Position numbers and translations under genes: made by a program
In this document: positions 11,901-25,143 of the stretch, one piece after another
How the letters are laid out: every line of letters starts with the position of its first letter
How positions within the stretch are numbered: position 1 is the stretch's first letter
The notes under the pieces: generated by a model
The model's database searches: none
Told to the model about the DNA's origin: nothing
The model's input: only the letters and a program-made list of their open reading frames with translations
DNA from: Cristatella mucedo
Lineage: Eukaryota; Bryozoa; Phylactolaemata; Cristatellidae
Direction of reading: 5' to 3'
Assembly (NCBI GenBank): GCA_009760855.2
Contig: WPIO01000005.1
Coordinates: forward strand, 7,410,001-7,474,000
Length of the DNA stretch: 64,000 nt

Positions 11901-13299
11901 TCTCGTACACATATTTTACCAGATTACATAAGAACTATAAGCTTAGGAGTCAGTGGGGATGTCTCGCCAGCGAGGTCAGCGAATACTAGGGCCCGCCGTA
12001 GAAAGCAAAGTTTTAGTCTCTCGTGATTATTTACTATTGCAAGTCAGCAGTAATGATTATAGTGCGTTGCTCGTATAGCACCCCAAGATAACTTAATCAC
12101 TACCAAATAGCTTTACATCTCTCTGCAAGAGATTCGATCATATGGTTTATGGACGGGTACGGTTTCAAGCATTTAAAAGCAAACATAAATCGTGATTAGA
12201 CCTCGATGCAAGAGCAAGCACGACGGCACTCGCCGGCACAATTTAGTCACCTCTGGCAAGGAACGAGTAATGAATCATGCAAACATATACACGAAAAGCA
12301 GAAAGGAATCCTGAACGGATGCATCTTTCGCTGGGACATAGCAGGCATTGAGTAACAGACTTTTGGTGCAAACTTGCGGAAGGCTCTTTCACCATAAGAT
12401 TTTATTTTGGTGAAAGGGACGGCTGCCTGACGAGCAGCCGACGAGCGGGCGGTGTAAGAGTGCACTTGGGGAGCACGGAGGTCTAATTACTAGGCTGGAG
12501 CAAACGAGTGAAGGGGAATTTACCCCAGACTGAGAACCTTGAAATCGATTCAACACTAGATTGAAATTGCGCAAAGCTCATTCAAAATTGTAGAATAAAT
12601 TATCTTGGAGTATTGCAATGTGTAGCAGTGATATTTAATTTGTCACAGCCAAAGTATCTTGGTTCGCATGGTATCGTAAGAGCAGCTTGACTGACTTCGA
12701 ATTATAGTTTCTTCACTTCGTTTTTAAAGTGCAGTTTTGAAACCCATAAGAACAAAAATAATTTTCCAAAATATAATTATGAGTTTAGCCTCATTAGTAA
12801 ACTTAAAAGGCACACATTGTTCTTACAATAAAGTTCTACAATTGAAATTATAAAAGTAGCTACCTATAGGGTGTGTTTGGGGGTTTGATTATTTTTCCCG
12901 TGAGAACTACTAAGACCTCCCCGTTTCAGTTATACATATCTAGTTTATGGTCAGTGATTTAGGTGACTGCGCCTTTTAAAGATATTTGTTCAGGTGAATA
13001 AAAGCTGAAGATGAACCTAAAAATGTACAAGGCTATGATGAATCATTGCAGTGAATAATATTTGGACTGAATGCAGCCCACGCTCACGCGTGCGATGCTT
13101 CACGCAGGTCGGGAACCAGGAGAAAAAGAAGATACTGGTTCTCGAAATCTGGAAACAACACAACTTTCTAATGTACATTATGAAGCAAAGCAAGCACACT
13201 TAGAAGCGACCTTAGCCTGCAAAGGTACACAGTGCTACAGTGGTACACAGTGCCACAGCTAGCTAGCATATATATATCCAGCACCATTAAAAATAAGCT
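8991..13299. other. Long stretch without a supported gene
   Basis: AT-rich sequence with only short unassigned open frames. Local features are a TA/TAT-rich patch at 11187-11230 and a short hairpin at 11097-11120 (arms GTGACCG and CGGTCAC, 10-base loop) just downstream of an AATAAA. A somewhat GC-richer block at 10975-11125 looks like a piece of an unknown repeat. Confidence 0.4.
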
Positions 13300-13720
13300 T
13301 TAATCAGGCCACTTCTCAAGAAAGTGACGCTCGACCGAGAGAACTTGAGCAAATACCGCCCAGTCTCCCTTCTACCATTCCTATCAAAGACACTGGAACG
13401 GGTCGAGGCAGACCAGCTGAACTCATAAATTGAAACTTCAAACCTTGCAACTAAGTTTTAGTCTGGCTTTAGAGCTAATCACTCCACAGTGTAAGCATTG
13501 CTTAGGGTGCAACTGGACCTATTTATTAATGCACACATAGGTAGAGGGTCTCTGCTTGTTTTGCTTGATCTTTCGGCAGCTTTTGATATTATCGATCGCA
13601 AAGTTCTTTTAGAGCATCTCTCATCTCGACTGGGCATTACCAGCACTCCTCTGCAATGGTTCAGGTCCTATATCAGTGGGAGACTTCAGAGTATTGACGT
13701 GAATTGACAACGACAAAGAT
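13300..13720 (+). mobile_element. L2-clade LINE, RT 5' part (copy 3, first half)
   Basis: The translation shows the start of the RT domain: LSKYRPVSLLPFLSKTLERV (about 13350-13405), GFRANHSTV (about 13465-13490), then LLVLLDLSAAFDIIDRKVLL (13555-13614) and GRLQSIDVN (about 13680-13705). These are RT blocks 1 to 3 of CR1/L2-type LINEs. The element breaks off at 13720 where another copy is inserted, and resumes at 15011. Stop codons at about 13430, 13457 and 13492 and a stop just after SIDVN show decay. Confidence 0.85.
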
Positions 13721-15010
13721 AATAACAACAATAATAATGTACTTGATAAAGCGCCCTCAGAGAACTCAATCTTTCTTTAGGCGCTTTACATTTGCTGCAA
13801 AGGGAAATGCAATTGAATGGTAAGTAAAATCAAGCTTGAAAAACAAACAAAATGAATAAAATGGTTAGGGGTGACATGCACAGGGTCGGCATGCAAATGT
13901 GGTTAGTGGCAGCATGCACACTGTCAGCACACATAAGCACGTGAAGGAGAATCTCAGGGACCCACTAAAGGCTGTCCTAAATAGGCGTGTTTTTAAGTTC
14001 CTTTTAAATGTGGTCAGGTCAGGGGATGTTCTGACGCAGGTCGGGAGGGAGTTCCAGGCTTTGGGAGCATACGAACTAAATGCACGGTCTCCAAAGGATT
14101 TGAGGTTTGTACGAGGTATTTCTAGACTGTTGGATTCCGAAAAGCGGGTGGTACGATGCTTGGCCTCATGGGGGAGTATGTTGGAGAGATAGGCTGGAGC
14201 CATAGAATGAAGGGACCTAAAAATGAGGGACAAAACCTTGAAGTCAATCCGTTGCTTGACTGGTAGCCAGTGCAGGTTGGCGAGACGTGGAGTGACGTGG
14301 CTACTGCGATGCTCACGACAGACAAGCCTAGCTGCAGAGTTTTGCACCAGCTGCAATCGCCTGATCGCACATGCTGGTAGGCCAGTAAGCAGTGAGTTGC
14401 AGAAGTCGAGACGGGATGTCACGAATGCATGGACCAACTTAAACGTGATATCCCTATCTAAACAAGCCCGAATTTTAGCAATCTTATGAAGCTGAAAATA
14501 GGCAGGTTTTGACTGTGGAGCTGATATGGTCGTCTAGCGAGAGGTCGCTTTGGAAAATGACACCTAAATTTCGAGCTGATTCGACAGGAGATATGCTGGC
14601 AGAGCCAGTTTTGAGAGAGCCTTTCCAATCTCTAAATCACACTCAGTTTGCCCATAACTGGTAAGTTAGTTTTGTCATCGTTTAGTTTTAAAAATTTGCT
14701 GCCATCCATGTGCATCAATGCATGCAGCAAGTGAGTTTGGAGAACTTGAGGTGCTCGAAGGCTGGGAGGGATCAAAGCAAAGGTACAACTGAGTGTCATC
14801 CGCATAGAAGTGAAAGCCTAGATTGTGCATGGCAATCCCATCAGCAAGTGGGAGAGTATAAACCGTGAAAAGAACCGGACCTAGCATGGAGCCCTGAGAT
14901 ACTCCATATTTCAGAGGTACTTCAGATGATCTTTGTCCACTCAAGTCAAAACTCTGGAGTCTCCCACTGAGATAGTACCTGAACCACTGCAGAGCAGTGC
15001 CAGTGATGCC
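13721..15010 (-). mobile_element. L2-clade LINE copy 4, nested inside copy 3
   Basis: On the minus strand this 1.29-kb copy holds an RT segment with GVSQGSMLGPVLF and FYADDTQLYLCF (about 14920-14770). It then has an uncorrupted 190-residue C-terminal frame (14437-13865) with TSRLDFCNSLLTGLPACAIR, LVQNSAARLVCREHRS and WNSLPTCVRTSPDL, and the hairpin tail with an (ATT)n-type end at 13721-13790. It is flanked by the direct repeat AAGAT (13716-13720 and 15011-15015), a target-site duplication. The host element reads through on both sides. Confidence 0.9.
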
Positions 15011-15758
15011 AAGATCATCCGTGGTACCTCTGAAATATGGGGTACCACAGGGCTCCGTGCTAGGTCTGGTTCTTTTCAGGGTTTAAACTCTCCCTCTTGC
15101 TGATGTGATTGTCAAGCACAATCAAGGCTTTCACTTCTATGCTTCTTCTAGGCTTGTCTGTCGTGAGCGTCGCAGTTGCCACATCACACCACTTCTCGCC
15201 GACCTGCACCGGCTACCAGTCAAGCAACGGACCGATTTCGAAGTTTGGTCGCTCACTTTTAGGTCACTTCATTCTTTCGCTCTAGCCTATCTCTCAGATC
15301 TACTCCCCCACCAGGCCAAGCATCGTACCACCCGCTTTTCGGAATCCAAACGTTTACCAATAACTCGTTCAAATCTCAAATCCTTTAGAGATCATGCATT
15401 TAGTGTATATGCTCCCAAAGCCTGTAAATCCCTCCCGACTTGCCTCAGAACATCCCCTGACTTGACCACATTTAAAAAGAACTTAAAACTAACCTATTTA
15501 GGACAGCATTTAGTAGGTCCCTGGGATTCGCCCTTCATGTGCTTATGTGTGCTGACACTGTACATGCTGCCACTAACCACATTTGCATGCTGACCCCTGT
15601 GCATGTCACAGCTAACCATGTTATTCTTGTTGTTTATCAAGCACGATATTACTGACCATTTGATTGCGCTTCCCTTTGCAGCAAAGGTAAAGCGCCAAAA
15701 AGAGACTGAGTTCTCTAAGGGTGCTTTATCAAGTGCATTAATATTATTATTATATTTA
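15011..15758 (+). mobile_element. L2-clade LINE copy 3, second half
   Basis: It continues copy 3 after the nested insertion: YGVPQGS-type block (about 15035), LADVIVKHNQGFHFYA (about 15095-15143), then a direct jump to SRLVCRERRSCHITPLL (about 15147). The copy therefore lacks the segment from the YADD motif to the LVQN block. The C-terminal frame continues to about 15530 and the hairpin tail ends near 15758. The open frame at 15603-15962 is 3' UTR read-through, not a gene. Confidence 0.85.
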
Positions 15759-18700
15759 ATATTCTACGAACAAATGAACGTTCAGCTGATTCAGAGCCTC
15801 ATGTTTACAACGGCAGAAGAACCTTACTGGCTGTCATCACCGCCTGCAGTGGCTATAAAGAATCATTTACTTCCCGACTTGACCCAAAATCTGGGCCGTA
15901 AAGAGCAATCACCTCATCCAGAACACGGGCCAAAAACCCTGCGACAGATGCGCCAGCTGTAAATTACACACCACATTCGTATGCTAAATAAATTTGTCGA
16001 ATGATCATGACCATGTCCTATTAAAAGTTTGAAATTTTTAATTCAATAAAATTTAGCTTAAATTGCACACGTTAATACTACTCAAAAGTATTTAATTTGC
16101 TAGCTTTCTATTCTTCCGTTGCATCATACAAATTTATGTTATGTCCTTTAAAAGTAGGTTTTATTTTTATAATTTTGTGGGCCTCAAAAATACAAATTGG
16201 CCATTGTTCTCTAAGCACTTTTGTGTGTGAACTTGGCAGGCATGAACTGAAAGTCAACTTATTAACAACAAGAAGATTGACAAAGTCGGGTCTTGTGGTT
16301 CAACTTTTGTCGGAAAGAATAGCTAATGAATCGAAATTTCTCTGAATTCACTCACAAATAACTGTTCAAAAGGGGCTTAGCAGTCAGTAGATCTTTTAGA
16401 TTTGAGGTTATACTGCAAATCGCTTTTCTGATGAAACCTTGAAGCATAGTCCCATATCACGTTTCTATTAAATAATCATTTAGTCCTGATAATCGTAGTC
16501 TCGCATATCCAGGTGAAAGGGTTTGCCTTGGTCCTCTCATTATTTTCCAATGACGCCGCTGAATTTTTCAAGGCGAGCGTAAGGATATGCACTTTGAGGG
16601 ATATTCTGCATCCTAAATTAGCACTTATATGTGTGAGCCCAAAGCAGCAGATATACTTTCAGCCTTGTGGAATTCAAGAAAGAAATAAAGCACAGCAATA
16701 AAAGTGCTCCAAGCCAGTTTCTCTATCCTGTTCAGTATCTAGGTAAATTCTTCACACTTTATGACCTTCTTTCCTTACAGTCCGAAGCATATGTATCAGC
16801 TTTAACCTTTGCCCTTGACATCAGTAGAACAGCATCGTGGGGCCAATGAAAGCTACTTACTAATCGTCAAGAGTCATGCAGATATTGCTTGATGAGACCT
16901 CACTTGATAAGGTATAATGGTATCAGCACCTCCAAAGAGTCAACATTCGGCTGCTACTTGATACTTTTCTCTCCAATAGTAAATTACGTTCGATGTGACA
17001 GGCTCTATTTCTGACGGTTTGCCTTTTTGTCCCAGCTGTGCCGTACGCAAAGAAAAACTTTGTGAAAGAGCTTTAGAGGCACATAAAGTACAAAACCATT
17101 TTGAAAGTTTCTAATGATCCCCAGCCACAGTCTTCACACTCAAAGGCACTCAGCAATATCCTTAATGGTGGTGTAGTGCACTTTGAAGTGTTAGGAGTGA
17201 GTCATAGGGAAATACAGGTGCTCGTTCCTGTCATATAGTGTTCTGTTTTGTGGCTCTTGGATGACATGTCTACATATAAAAAAAACTCAATCAGGTCGAA
17301 GGCGATTTAAATAGCCTTTTATAACACGGCCACATTTTTGTAGAAGTACACCAAATTGTAGAAGCACACACAATCTTGGCAATTGAAGAAGCAGGAACAA
17401 GTTGTGTACGCGGCCTCTGATTTGTTACTTTCACACTTTCACCCTGCTAGGTCTACTCAGAGAGCCAAACTGTCGGTAGCTTGGTATTGAACTTGAAAAG
17501 ATCTGTGATCAGATCGCTCGATCTATCTTATTTTGGAATCATGGATTTCTCTCCTCCAGCGAAACTTAAAAATTTGTAAATGGGTTCGCACACGTTCCAC
17601 ATTTTATGACTTGCGGCTCTCCTTCAAAGATGAAAGATCCCTCTTCCAAATGGTTGCGACTTGGTGATCATATTATTATGGGATTTGAACGAGAGATCAT
17701 AAAATGCAATTATACATGATGGAAAGAGCGCTCTTGTCAGCTGTACGTTTGGAGGGGTTAGCAATGCAAAGTAGTAGCAAAATGCTTGACTATTTTGATC
17801 CCACGTTCCAGTTTGTAAACGTCTACGAATTTTTATAAATAAAAAATCATATTCCCCACCTGACTTATTATTGTGCAAGAAATTCTATGTCATCAGCATT
17901 ATTCACTCACGTCACCTTAAAAAGTTCTTATGGAGCATTCACACGCGAAAGGAGGTGCAGAGAGCAAGCCTCGATCCATGACAAGCATGCTTAGGTATGA
18001 TTTGTATTGCCCTCGCACATTCTAGAAAAGGGTTTTACGGAGTACTTTTTCGATCAAATCTAGATAAATTTCCCATTGCTATTGCAATAGGTATTTTCTG
18101 GGTACATGCAACCTCATTATGCCACCTTGATTAAATGTGGCCATTATCTATTCCATAACTAAGCAATAACGTGAACTTGAATGTTTTTTTAGGTCACCTG
18201 TATTGTTACACTTCAGTGGATACTACTTTTTAGGGTTAGGTTACCGTCATCTTCACTTATTTGGTGCGGCTCAAGGCTTGCTACAGAAGAAAATCAGACC
18301 TGTGCCCCATGCCTAACAGTAGGATGCGTGAATATCAAAATTTTATTTTTAAGGTCACAGAAGCAATCTTAGTGTGGAACAATAGCTGATTTTCTTTATT
18401 GTATGCAAAATCAATTAGAAAGAAAGGGGATTTAATCAACGAACGATAAAAAGTGAAGACATAATGTTTTTTATTTACTGGAAAATGAAGAAAGTTCTCT
18501 TTGAGAGTGGTCTTTCATGTAGTACTTACAATTTTCAAAAGGTAATGTTTCGTTAAGTAAAACACACCATTATACAGCTAATTAAGTTATCGATTAGAAT
18601 CCTCCTTTTTTGTAAGCTATAAATAGCTGTATACAATTGTATCGACTATTTCTTTACTCTGATACTTGTTGCTGTAGAAAAGTGGTAGTGTATGAGCTAG

Positions 18701-20617
18701 TGTAATGGTGAACAACTAACTAAAAACGCTACAATAAAACACTAATCAATGAGGCTGCAGTTGCAAGACTTGAGTCGACGTAGCTTTTGAAACTGCGTGC
18801 ATCTATTTCCGGCGCAATTGACAGAGTGTGAATGAGAAATATAAGCGTCCAAAAAAATCGTTTTAAATGCCATGCAATCTAATTATAGTCTAGCACACAA
18901 TTCAAACAATTGGTGGACAGAAAAATCAATAGCTAGTATGAACCCTTTGAGAGCTTGCGCTTCAAGGTCACCCATTTTGTTGCTGTCAATAAATAGTGCA
19001 AATTCCCAAGACGTATGTGCAGCTGGCGGAAAAATTCACACTTCATTCTCTAGAAATATCGTATCATCGTCAGAGCTCAATCGCTTTTAAGCTTTCGGCC
19101 ATTAAAAAGAATCAGAATGTGCCTAGCTTAAAAAATCTTCTGAAATGAGAAAGGATTGTGAGCATTCTTAGTCGAGTGAATAAGACACAAAATCAATGCT
19201 CTTGCAAGCAGTGGATTCTGCCGAATCCATGCTTCTTAATCGCTTGATGTCTCACTTATTGCGGAAGATCTATTACCTGTCATTAAATAAGTCATTACAC
19301 ATATATAACATGTAACGAACCATCGCCATTTGAAATTGATTGCTTTATTTTATTTAGGAAAGTACGAAAAAGAGTTACCGCTATGTATTCTTTATAGATA
19401 GCAATTATAATAAAAGAAGCAGAGTATTTTAAGGATTCAAGCCATGAATGCAAATTGAACTAAAGTGCTCTAAGAAACGTTTATTCCAACAATTTATTTT
19501 CTGGCTACCTCCTCACTTCAACCGAAGAAAAAGAGAAAATTTTATCGCCATCCTTGTGCTGCTTTGCTTTAGTTTGACAAAAATATAGAGAACAATAATC
19601 AACCAGAGAAACATCTGGTTCGGAGTAAAAGAAAGCGTCCCCATAAATGGGCTGGGTGTGAATAAAACCATCATTGATGTAGTCAAGAAGTCTAGTGATT
19701 TTTAACGGGATCAGCAATATGATATCAATTGTTCTCTTTGGAAGTGAATTAAAGTCTAAGATGGCAGCCAGACTAAAAAATTGAAAGTGTATGTTAGTAA
19801 TATAATGAATCACAGTTTTACTGCACAAGCTCGAGCTGTAGTACTAGAATATGGATTTAAGCAGTCTGTCGGTCGTTAGAAGTCTAATATCAGGGAGAGT
19901 GTGATTAACATCATTGGTTTTGCATGAATACTTTTGTTTTGAATAAAAAATGTCCAAGTCCCGTTCTTTTTAAGTAGGAACAGAAATTGTAGTCACACTG
20001 TGACTAATTTTTAACTAAGTTTGTAGAATGCTAGTAAATCTGTCAGAAAATAGAAGATATTTCATATCCGAGAACCAAAAGGCGTCGATTGAATCTATTT
20101 GAAACATTGAGCTACGAGGATTTGAAGTGCTTAACGGAATATGAGATTTTTATATAAATTCAATTCTCAGATTTTGATTGAAATGACTTAAGTTAGACTG
20201 CAGTAATGTTTCTTTAGCTTCTGTAAGCCTGGGAGTTCACTGTCACACTGAGAAGCTTAATTTGCTTATTAGAATAGTTCGAATGTATGGATGAATTTTG
20301 GTTAATTAACGATCACGGGCTTGCTTTTATTTCCGCATTAAAATCATGTAAAAACATATGTAGCAACCATTTACCATATTACATATGTGTTCAGTCTGTT
20401 TAGCCATTTTAGGGTTGGCAGACTTGAAAGCTGATACCACGAATCGATTTTGCAAGGTATTTAGTATAATCTAAACCACCCACAGGGCGATCGTCTAGGG
20501 ATGACCTTTCTTATTGAAAATTACTACACGTGTTTGTATATCTTTATATTTTTTAAAGTAACTGCCTCCAAACTCACCTACCTGACATCGTTGTTCTCTA
20601 CTAAACACTACACACAT
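15759..20617. other. Long AT-rich stretch, no supported gene
   Basis: Nearly 5 kb without a recognisable repeat copy or coding region. Open frames (for example 16097-16345, 17624-17878, 19505-19828) are short, start anywhere and show no motifs. This is the longest interval in the LINE-rich part with no L2 fragment that I could see. Confidence 0.4.
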
Positions 20618-20852
20618 ACTTCCACACCACTCCACTTCACCCCCGACCTGCGCTTGTTTCCAATCAAGCAGTGTATGGACTCCACGGTTCTACTACTCAC
20701 TATATGTTCCATTCTTCTCCGGCTCCAGGATACTTGTCAGACATACTCTTCCACCACGCCAGACGTCATACCACAAGCTTTTCTGAATCAAATCGTTTGG
20801 CTGTACATCTTACTAATCTCAAATCCTTTGGAGACCGTGCTTATTGTTCGTG
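20618..20852 (+). mobile_element. L2-clade LINE copy 5, first half
   Basis: Degenerate C-terminal ORF region of the family: the DNA for the PVKQRI block ('ccaatcaagcagtg', about 20660), the APGYLSDILFHHARRHTT segment (20716-20770) and TNLKSFGDRA (about 20812-20842). It is interrupted at about 20852 by copy 6 and resumes at 21509. Confidence 0.75.
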
Positions 20853-21508
20853 TAATAATAAAAATAATAATGCACTTGATAAAGCGCCCTCAGAGAACTC
20901 AATCTTTTTCTAGGCGCTTTACATTTGCTAAAAAGGGAAACGCGATTGAATGGTGAGTAATAGCATGCTTGACAAACAACATGAATAACATGGTTAGGGG
21001 TGACATGCACAGGGTCAGTATGCAAATTTGGTTTGTGGCAGCACACACAGTGTCAGCCCGCATAAGCACATGAAGAATGAATCACGGGGACCCACTAAAT
21101 GCTGTCCTAAAAAGTTGTGTTTTCAGGTTCTTTTTAAATGTTGTCAAGTCAGGGGATGTTCTGACGCAAGTCGGGAGTGAGTTCTAAGCTTTGGGAGCAT
21201 AAGAACTAAATGCACGGTCTCCAAAGGATTTGAGGTTCGTACGTGGTATTGGTAAACTGTTTGATTCCGAAAAGCGGCTGGTACAATGCTTGGCCTGGTG
21301 GGGGAGTAGATCTGAGAGAAAGAATGAAGTGATCTAAAAGTGAGTGACAAAACCTTGAAGTCGATCTGCTGCTTGACTGGTACCTAGTGCAGGTCGGCGA
21401 GAACTGGTGTGATGTGGCCACTGTAACGCTCGCGACAGACAAGCCTGGCTGAGGAGTTTTGCACCAGCTGCAATCGCCTGATTGCACGTGCCAGTAGGCC
21501 AGCAAGCA
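20853..21508 (-). mobile_element. L2-clade LINE copy 6, nested inside copy 5
   Basis: The (ATT)n tail and hairpin lie at 20853-20930 and the C-terminal ORF region extends to 21508, read on the minus strand. It carries LLARAIRRLQLVQNSSARLV (about 21500-21440). Copy 5 continues on its far side ('atgctcccaaag', 21511). Only a 2-bp GT is shared at the two junctions, so no proper target duplication survives. Confidence 0.8.
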
Positions 21509-21850
21509 GTATGCTCCCAAAGCGGGGAACACAATCCTGACTGACAACACGACATTCCCTGACACGACAACAATTTAAAAAGTAGCTAAACACATCTTTT
21601 TCTTGCAGTATTTAGTGAGTCCTAGTTAATCGTCCTTTGTGTGCACATGTGTGCTATCTGCAAATGCTGCCTCTAACCATATTTACATGCTGACCATGTG
21701 CATGTCGCATCTATCAATGTTATGATTATTTACGATGAGCATGCTACCATAAACATTCGATAATGTTTCCTTGATAGCATATGTTAAGTTCCTAGAAATA
21801 GGTTAAGGTCTCCAAGGGCACAATGTTAATGCATTGTAATTATTACTACC
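21509..21850 (+). mobile_element. L2-clade LINE copy 5, second half
   Basis: The family sequence resumes at 'tatgctcccaaag' and runs through the 3' UTR ('cacatgtgtgct', 'atttacatgctgacc') to a worn tail at about 21785-21850. That tail still aligns with the family tail (cctagaaataggttaag ... gcattgtaattattact). Confidence 0.7.
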
Positions 21851-24267
21851 ACCATATGAAGATGTAAATTTCTATCCGTATGGATTACAAATAATCGGAA
21901 AATATTCAAATTTCTGTAAACTGCTATATTTAAATTAACCTAAAAATCGTATCCCAAATCGGTCTTCACCTGAGAAATTACTTCGGTCTCGCGATTGTTT
22001 TGGTAATCAAATAATATCGTAATAGGAATACTAATCTTTTTGGGAATAAGCATTTGATTTGATCTTTTAGTTAAACTTTATTAGCATTATTTTTGATATT
22101 GTATACATGAATTAGAATTTAAAGTAAAGAATAAAACAAAAATTTTTTGAATAGATTGGTAATTAAGCAAATTTTGTTCACAGAATTTGAGGGTTATAAG
22201 TTGCCACTCATTAGTAATGGTAATCAGTCAAACTGAGATAATAAGAAATACACCTATAATTTTAAGTCTCAGTAACCATGTATGTTTAAGTCTTGTTTCT
22301 TGCCAATGAGTATCCCAGTGAGAAAAGACAGACATTAATCTTTAACTGATGAATTAACAAACAAGCATGACAACGACAGCTTCTCCGCTATAGTCGCTCA
22401 TATTAATATATACGTGCTACGGCAATACATAGTAAACCAAAATTAATTTAAACTAAACTCATTTGTATAGTGCCTTAAGAGAAATTAATTTATATTCAAG
22501 TGCTTCACATATGCCACGGGGCTCCGTCATACGACCTTAATCGGGCAAGAACCTTAACCACTTGGTCAAACCTGCAATATTTTACTCTCTAGCAATGCTG
22601 GAGGATAGTACAAGAATGTTCAAACAAAATGTTCGGTAATTGCTAGGCAGAGTTCGCCTTGAATGAGCTAAATTTCACTCAGTTTAGAAAATTTCTGTCG
22701 CTTTCCGTACGCAAGTGAATAGCAAGGATGTAAGACCTAGTTAGTAGCTCTCTATTAAAGTCTAGCTTTTGCATAGGAAATTAATCATTTGAGTTCGTTT
22801 CTCTACCCATTTAAGGCTATATGCTCATCATAAAATGCAGGCGTACTGGGTGGCAGCATCTAAAGAATAAGCGGCATTAACTCAAATCTAGCTGTTTTCT
22901 TTTTTTGTGGATTGAGAAAGGATTTCATCTGTTACGGATTGAGTTCCACCAGACTTTCCTGGTCTGCTGCCAAGGACAGCTGTATAGGCCACCAGGTAAC
23001 ACTGCTATCTATTCATTTGGCAGTTGACAGCAGCCAGGTGATAATGTAGTCCAGGTTATTAATGAATAGAAAATACTGGTTCAATCGCATTGGTAATTAT
23101 ATACTTAAAAACAAAACTACCGGTATTATTTTTTGGATTTTGGAGTTTTTAACTTTTCATCTGTTTATAAAAAAATTGCCGTCAGTATTTAAACGTATTT
23201 ATCTATATAAAGTTCCATAATATTTATGGAAATTTCCCTTGCTTTTATTTGAGCAATTTTGACATATTGAGATGCACACTACCACAGTACTAATGACAAA
23301 TTTCTTCTAATTGCAATGTTCGAAAAGGAATTAGCTTAATTACAAGCCGCAGCAAATACGGTCTCTAAAATCAGCATTCTGTGGCTTTCATGCAATCATC
23401 TTTTAACTTAAAAGCTTCATCTGCAAAGTTAATTCAAAAGTACAGAATTTGGTAAAGTTACCCGGAGTTTCAATAATTGAGTCACGTGAGGTTTCTTCAC
23501 CTAAAACTATGTGTGAAAAATAAATATTTGTTAGTCTTTCAGGCGCGTTTATAAACGGCACTGTCTTGATGCTCACTAGATGAAATATCAAATAAGATTG
23601 AATGAAATCAACTCGATTTGTTTGCTTTGGGTTAAAATTTTAAACTCTTATGCGTTGCTTAAACTTTGCACTTTTTCTCTTACTTAGTTATAATTTTAGT
23701 CTTTAAAGATTTGAATTTATAAATATTGTGAAGCAATTTCTCTAATCATTGTCACGTGGCACCATGTTGCTCTTCCATTCTCTTCAAGCCATGTATAAAG
23801 TGTCTGCGTCTTTCGCATTTATCGGACCGTGAGTACAGATGTTGAGCTGATTTCAGTGACTGCATGAATACGATTGAAGATTGTTTACTAAACCGATGGC
23901 CGATCAGAGATTGAAGTATTAGCCGATTCGATGGGCGACAGAGTTAAAAAGGGTCGGTTCGTGACAGCCAGCCAAGACGTGAATTGCAGTACGACAAGTA
24001 GACAAACCAACCCAAAAGTGTTATCAATATTGGCGGAGACATCGCAAATTAAGTCTCGCAAAAGACAAGTTGCTGCTCGTATCAGATGCCACAGCTCACA
24101 GGTGTTTGCTAAGAGAAGAAGAGCTAATGATTTGAAATAAAATTAGCGACTGCTTAAGCAGTGCTGGCACACACGGCTTTGCATAAAACTACCGATCACG
24201 AAAATGACCACGAACCTCTACACAATTAGAATAAGTATACGTGCATAACATCTACTTGCATAAAATT
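21851..24267. other. AT-rich gap with one small ATG ORF
   Basis: Very AT-rich up to 23900. At 23931-24140 an ATG-started frame of 69 residues encodes a basic, Arg/Lys/Ser/Thr-rich peptide that I do not recognise; there is no supporting splice or promoter signal. The rest shows nothing. Confidence 0.35.
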
Positions 24268-25143
24268 TAATGATAATAATAATGATAATAATTCACTTGA
24301 TAAAGCGCCCTCAGAGAACTTAATCTCTCTCTAGGCGCTTTACATTTGCTGTAAAGTGAAATGCAATGAAATGGTAAGTAAAATCATGCTTGAAAAACAA
24401 ACAATATGAATAATATGGTTAGGGGTGACATGCACAGGGTCAGCATGCAAACGTGGTTAGTGGCAGCATGCACAGGGCCAGCATGCATAAGCACATCAAG
24501 GACGAATCACAGGGACCCACTAAATGCTGTCCTAAATAGGTGTGTTTTTAAGTTCCTCTTAAATGCGGTCAGGTCAGGGGATGTTCTGATGCAGGTCGGG
24601 AGGGAGTTCCAGGCTTTGGGAGCATATGAACTAAATGCACGGTCTCCAAAGGATTTGAGGTTTGTGTGAGGTATTTCTAGACTGTTGAATTCCGAAAAGC
24701 GGGTGGTACGATGCTTGGCCTGAAGGGGTAGTATATCTGACAGATAGGCTGGAGCCATAGAATGAAGGGACCTAAAAGTGAGCGACAAAACCTTGAAGTC
24801 AATCCGTTGCTTGACTGGTAGCCTGTGCAGGTTGGCGAGAAGTGGAGTAATGTGGCAACTGCGATGCTCACGACAGACAAGCCTAGCTGCAGAGTTTTGC
24901 ACCAGCTGCAATCGCCTGATCGCACATGCTGGTAGGCCAGTAAGCAGAGAGTTGCAGAAGTCGAGACGGGATGTCACGAATGCACGGACCAACTTGGACG
25001 TGGTATCTTTTATCTAAACAAGCCCGAATTTTAGCAATGTTATGAAGCTGAAAATAGGCGGATTTGACTGTGGAGCTGATATGGTCGTCTAACGAGAGGT
25101 CGCTTTGGAATATGACACCTAGATTTCGAGCTGATTCAACTTC
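24268..25143 (-). mobile_element. L2-clade LINE copy 7, 3' part
   Basis: Minus-strand copy with the tail at 24268-24350, an intact-looking C-terminal frame of 161 residues (24992-24507; TSRLDFCNSLLTGLPACAIR, LVQNSAARLVCREHRSC, KAWNSLPTCIRTSPDL) and the upstream ARNLGVIFQSDLSLDDHISS block (about 25130-25070). It is 5'-truncated near 25143. With copy 4 it is the best-preserved copy of this region. Confidence 0.88.

Noticed and set aside
13865-14437. 190-residue minus-strand frame as a host gene
   Set aside because: It is the C-terminal part of the LINE ORF2, repeated many times in the window.
13721-15758. Twin-priming 5' inversion of a single LINE
   Set aside because: Both segments have their own 3' tail and the minus copy has target duplications on each side, so a nested insertion explains it better.
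15603-15962. 119-residue frame as a gene
   Set aside because: Its first half is LINE 3' UTR and tail; the rest has no motif.
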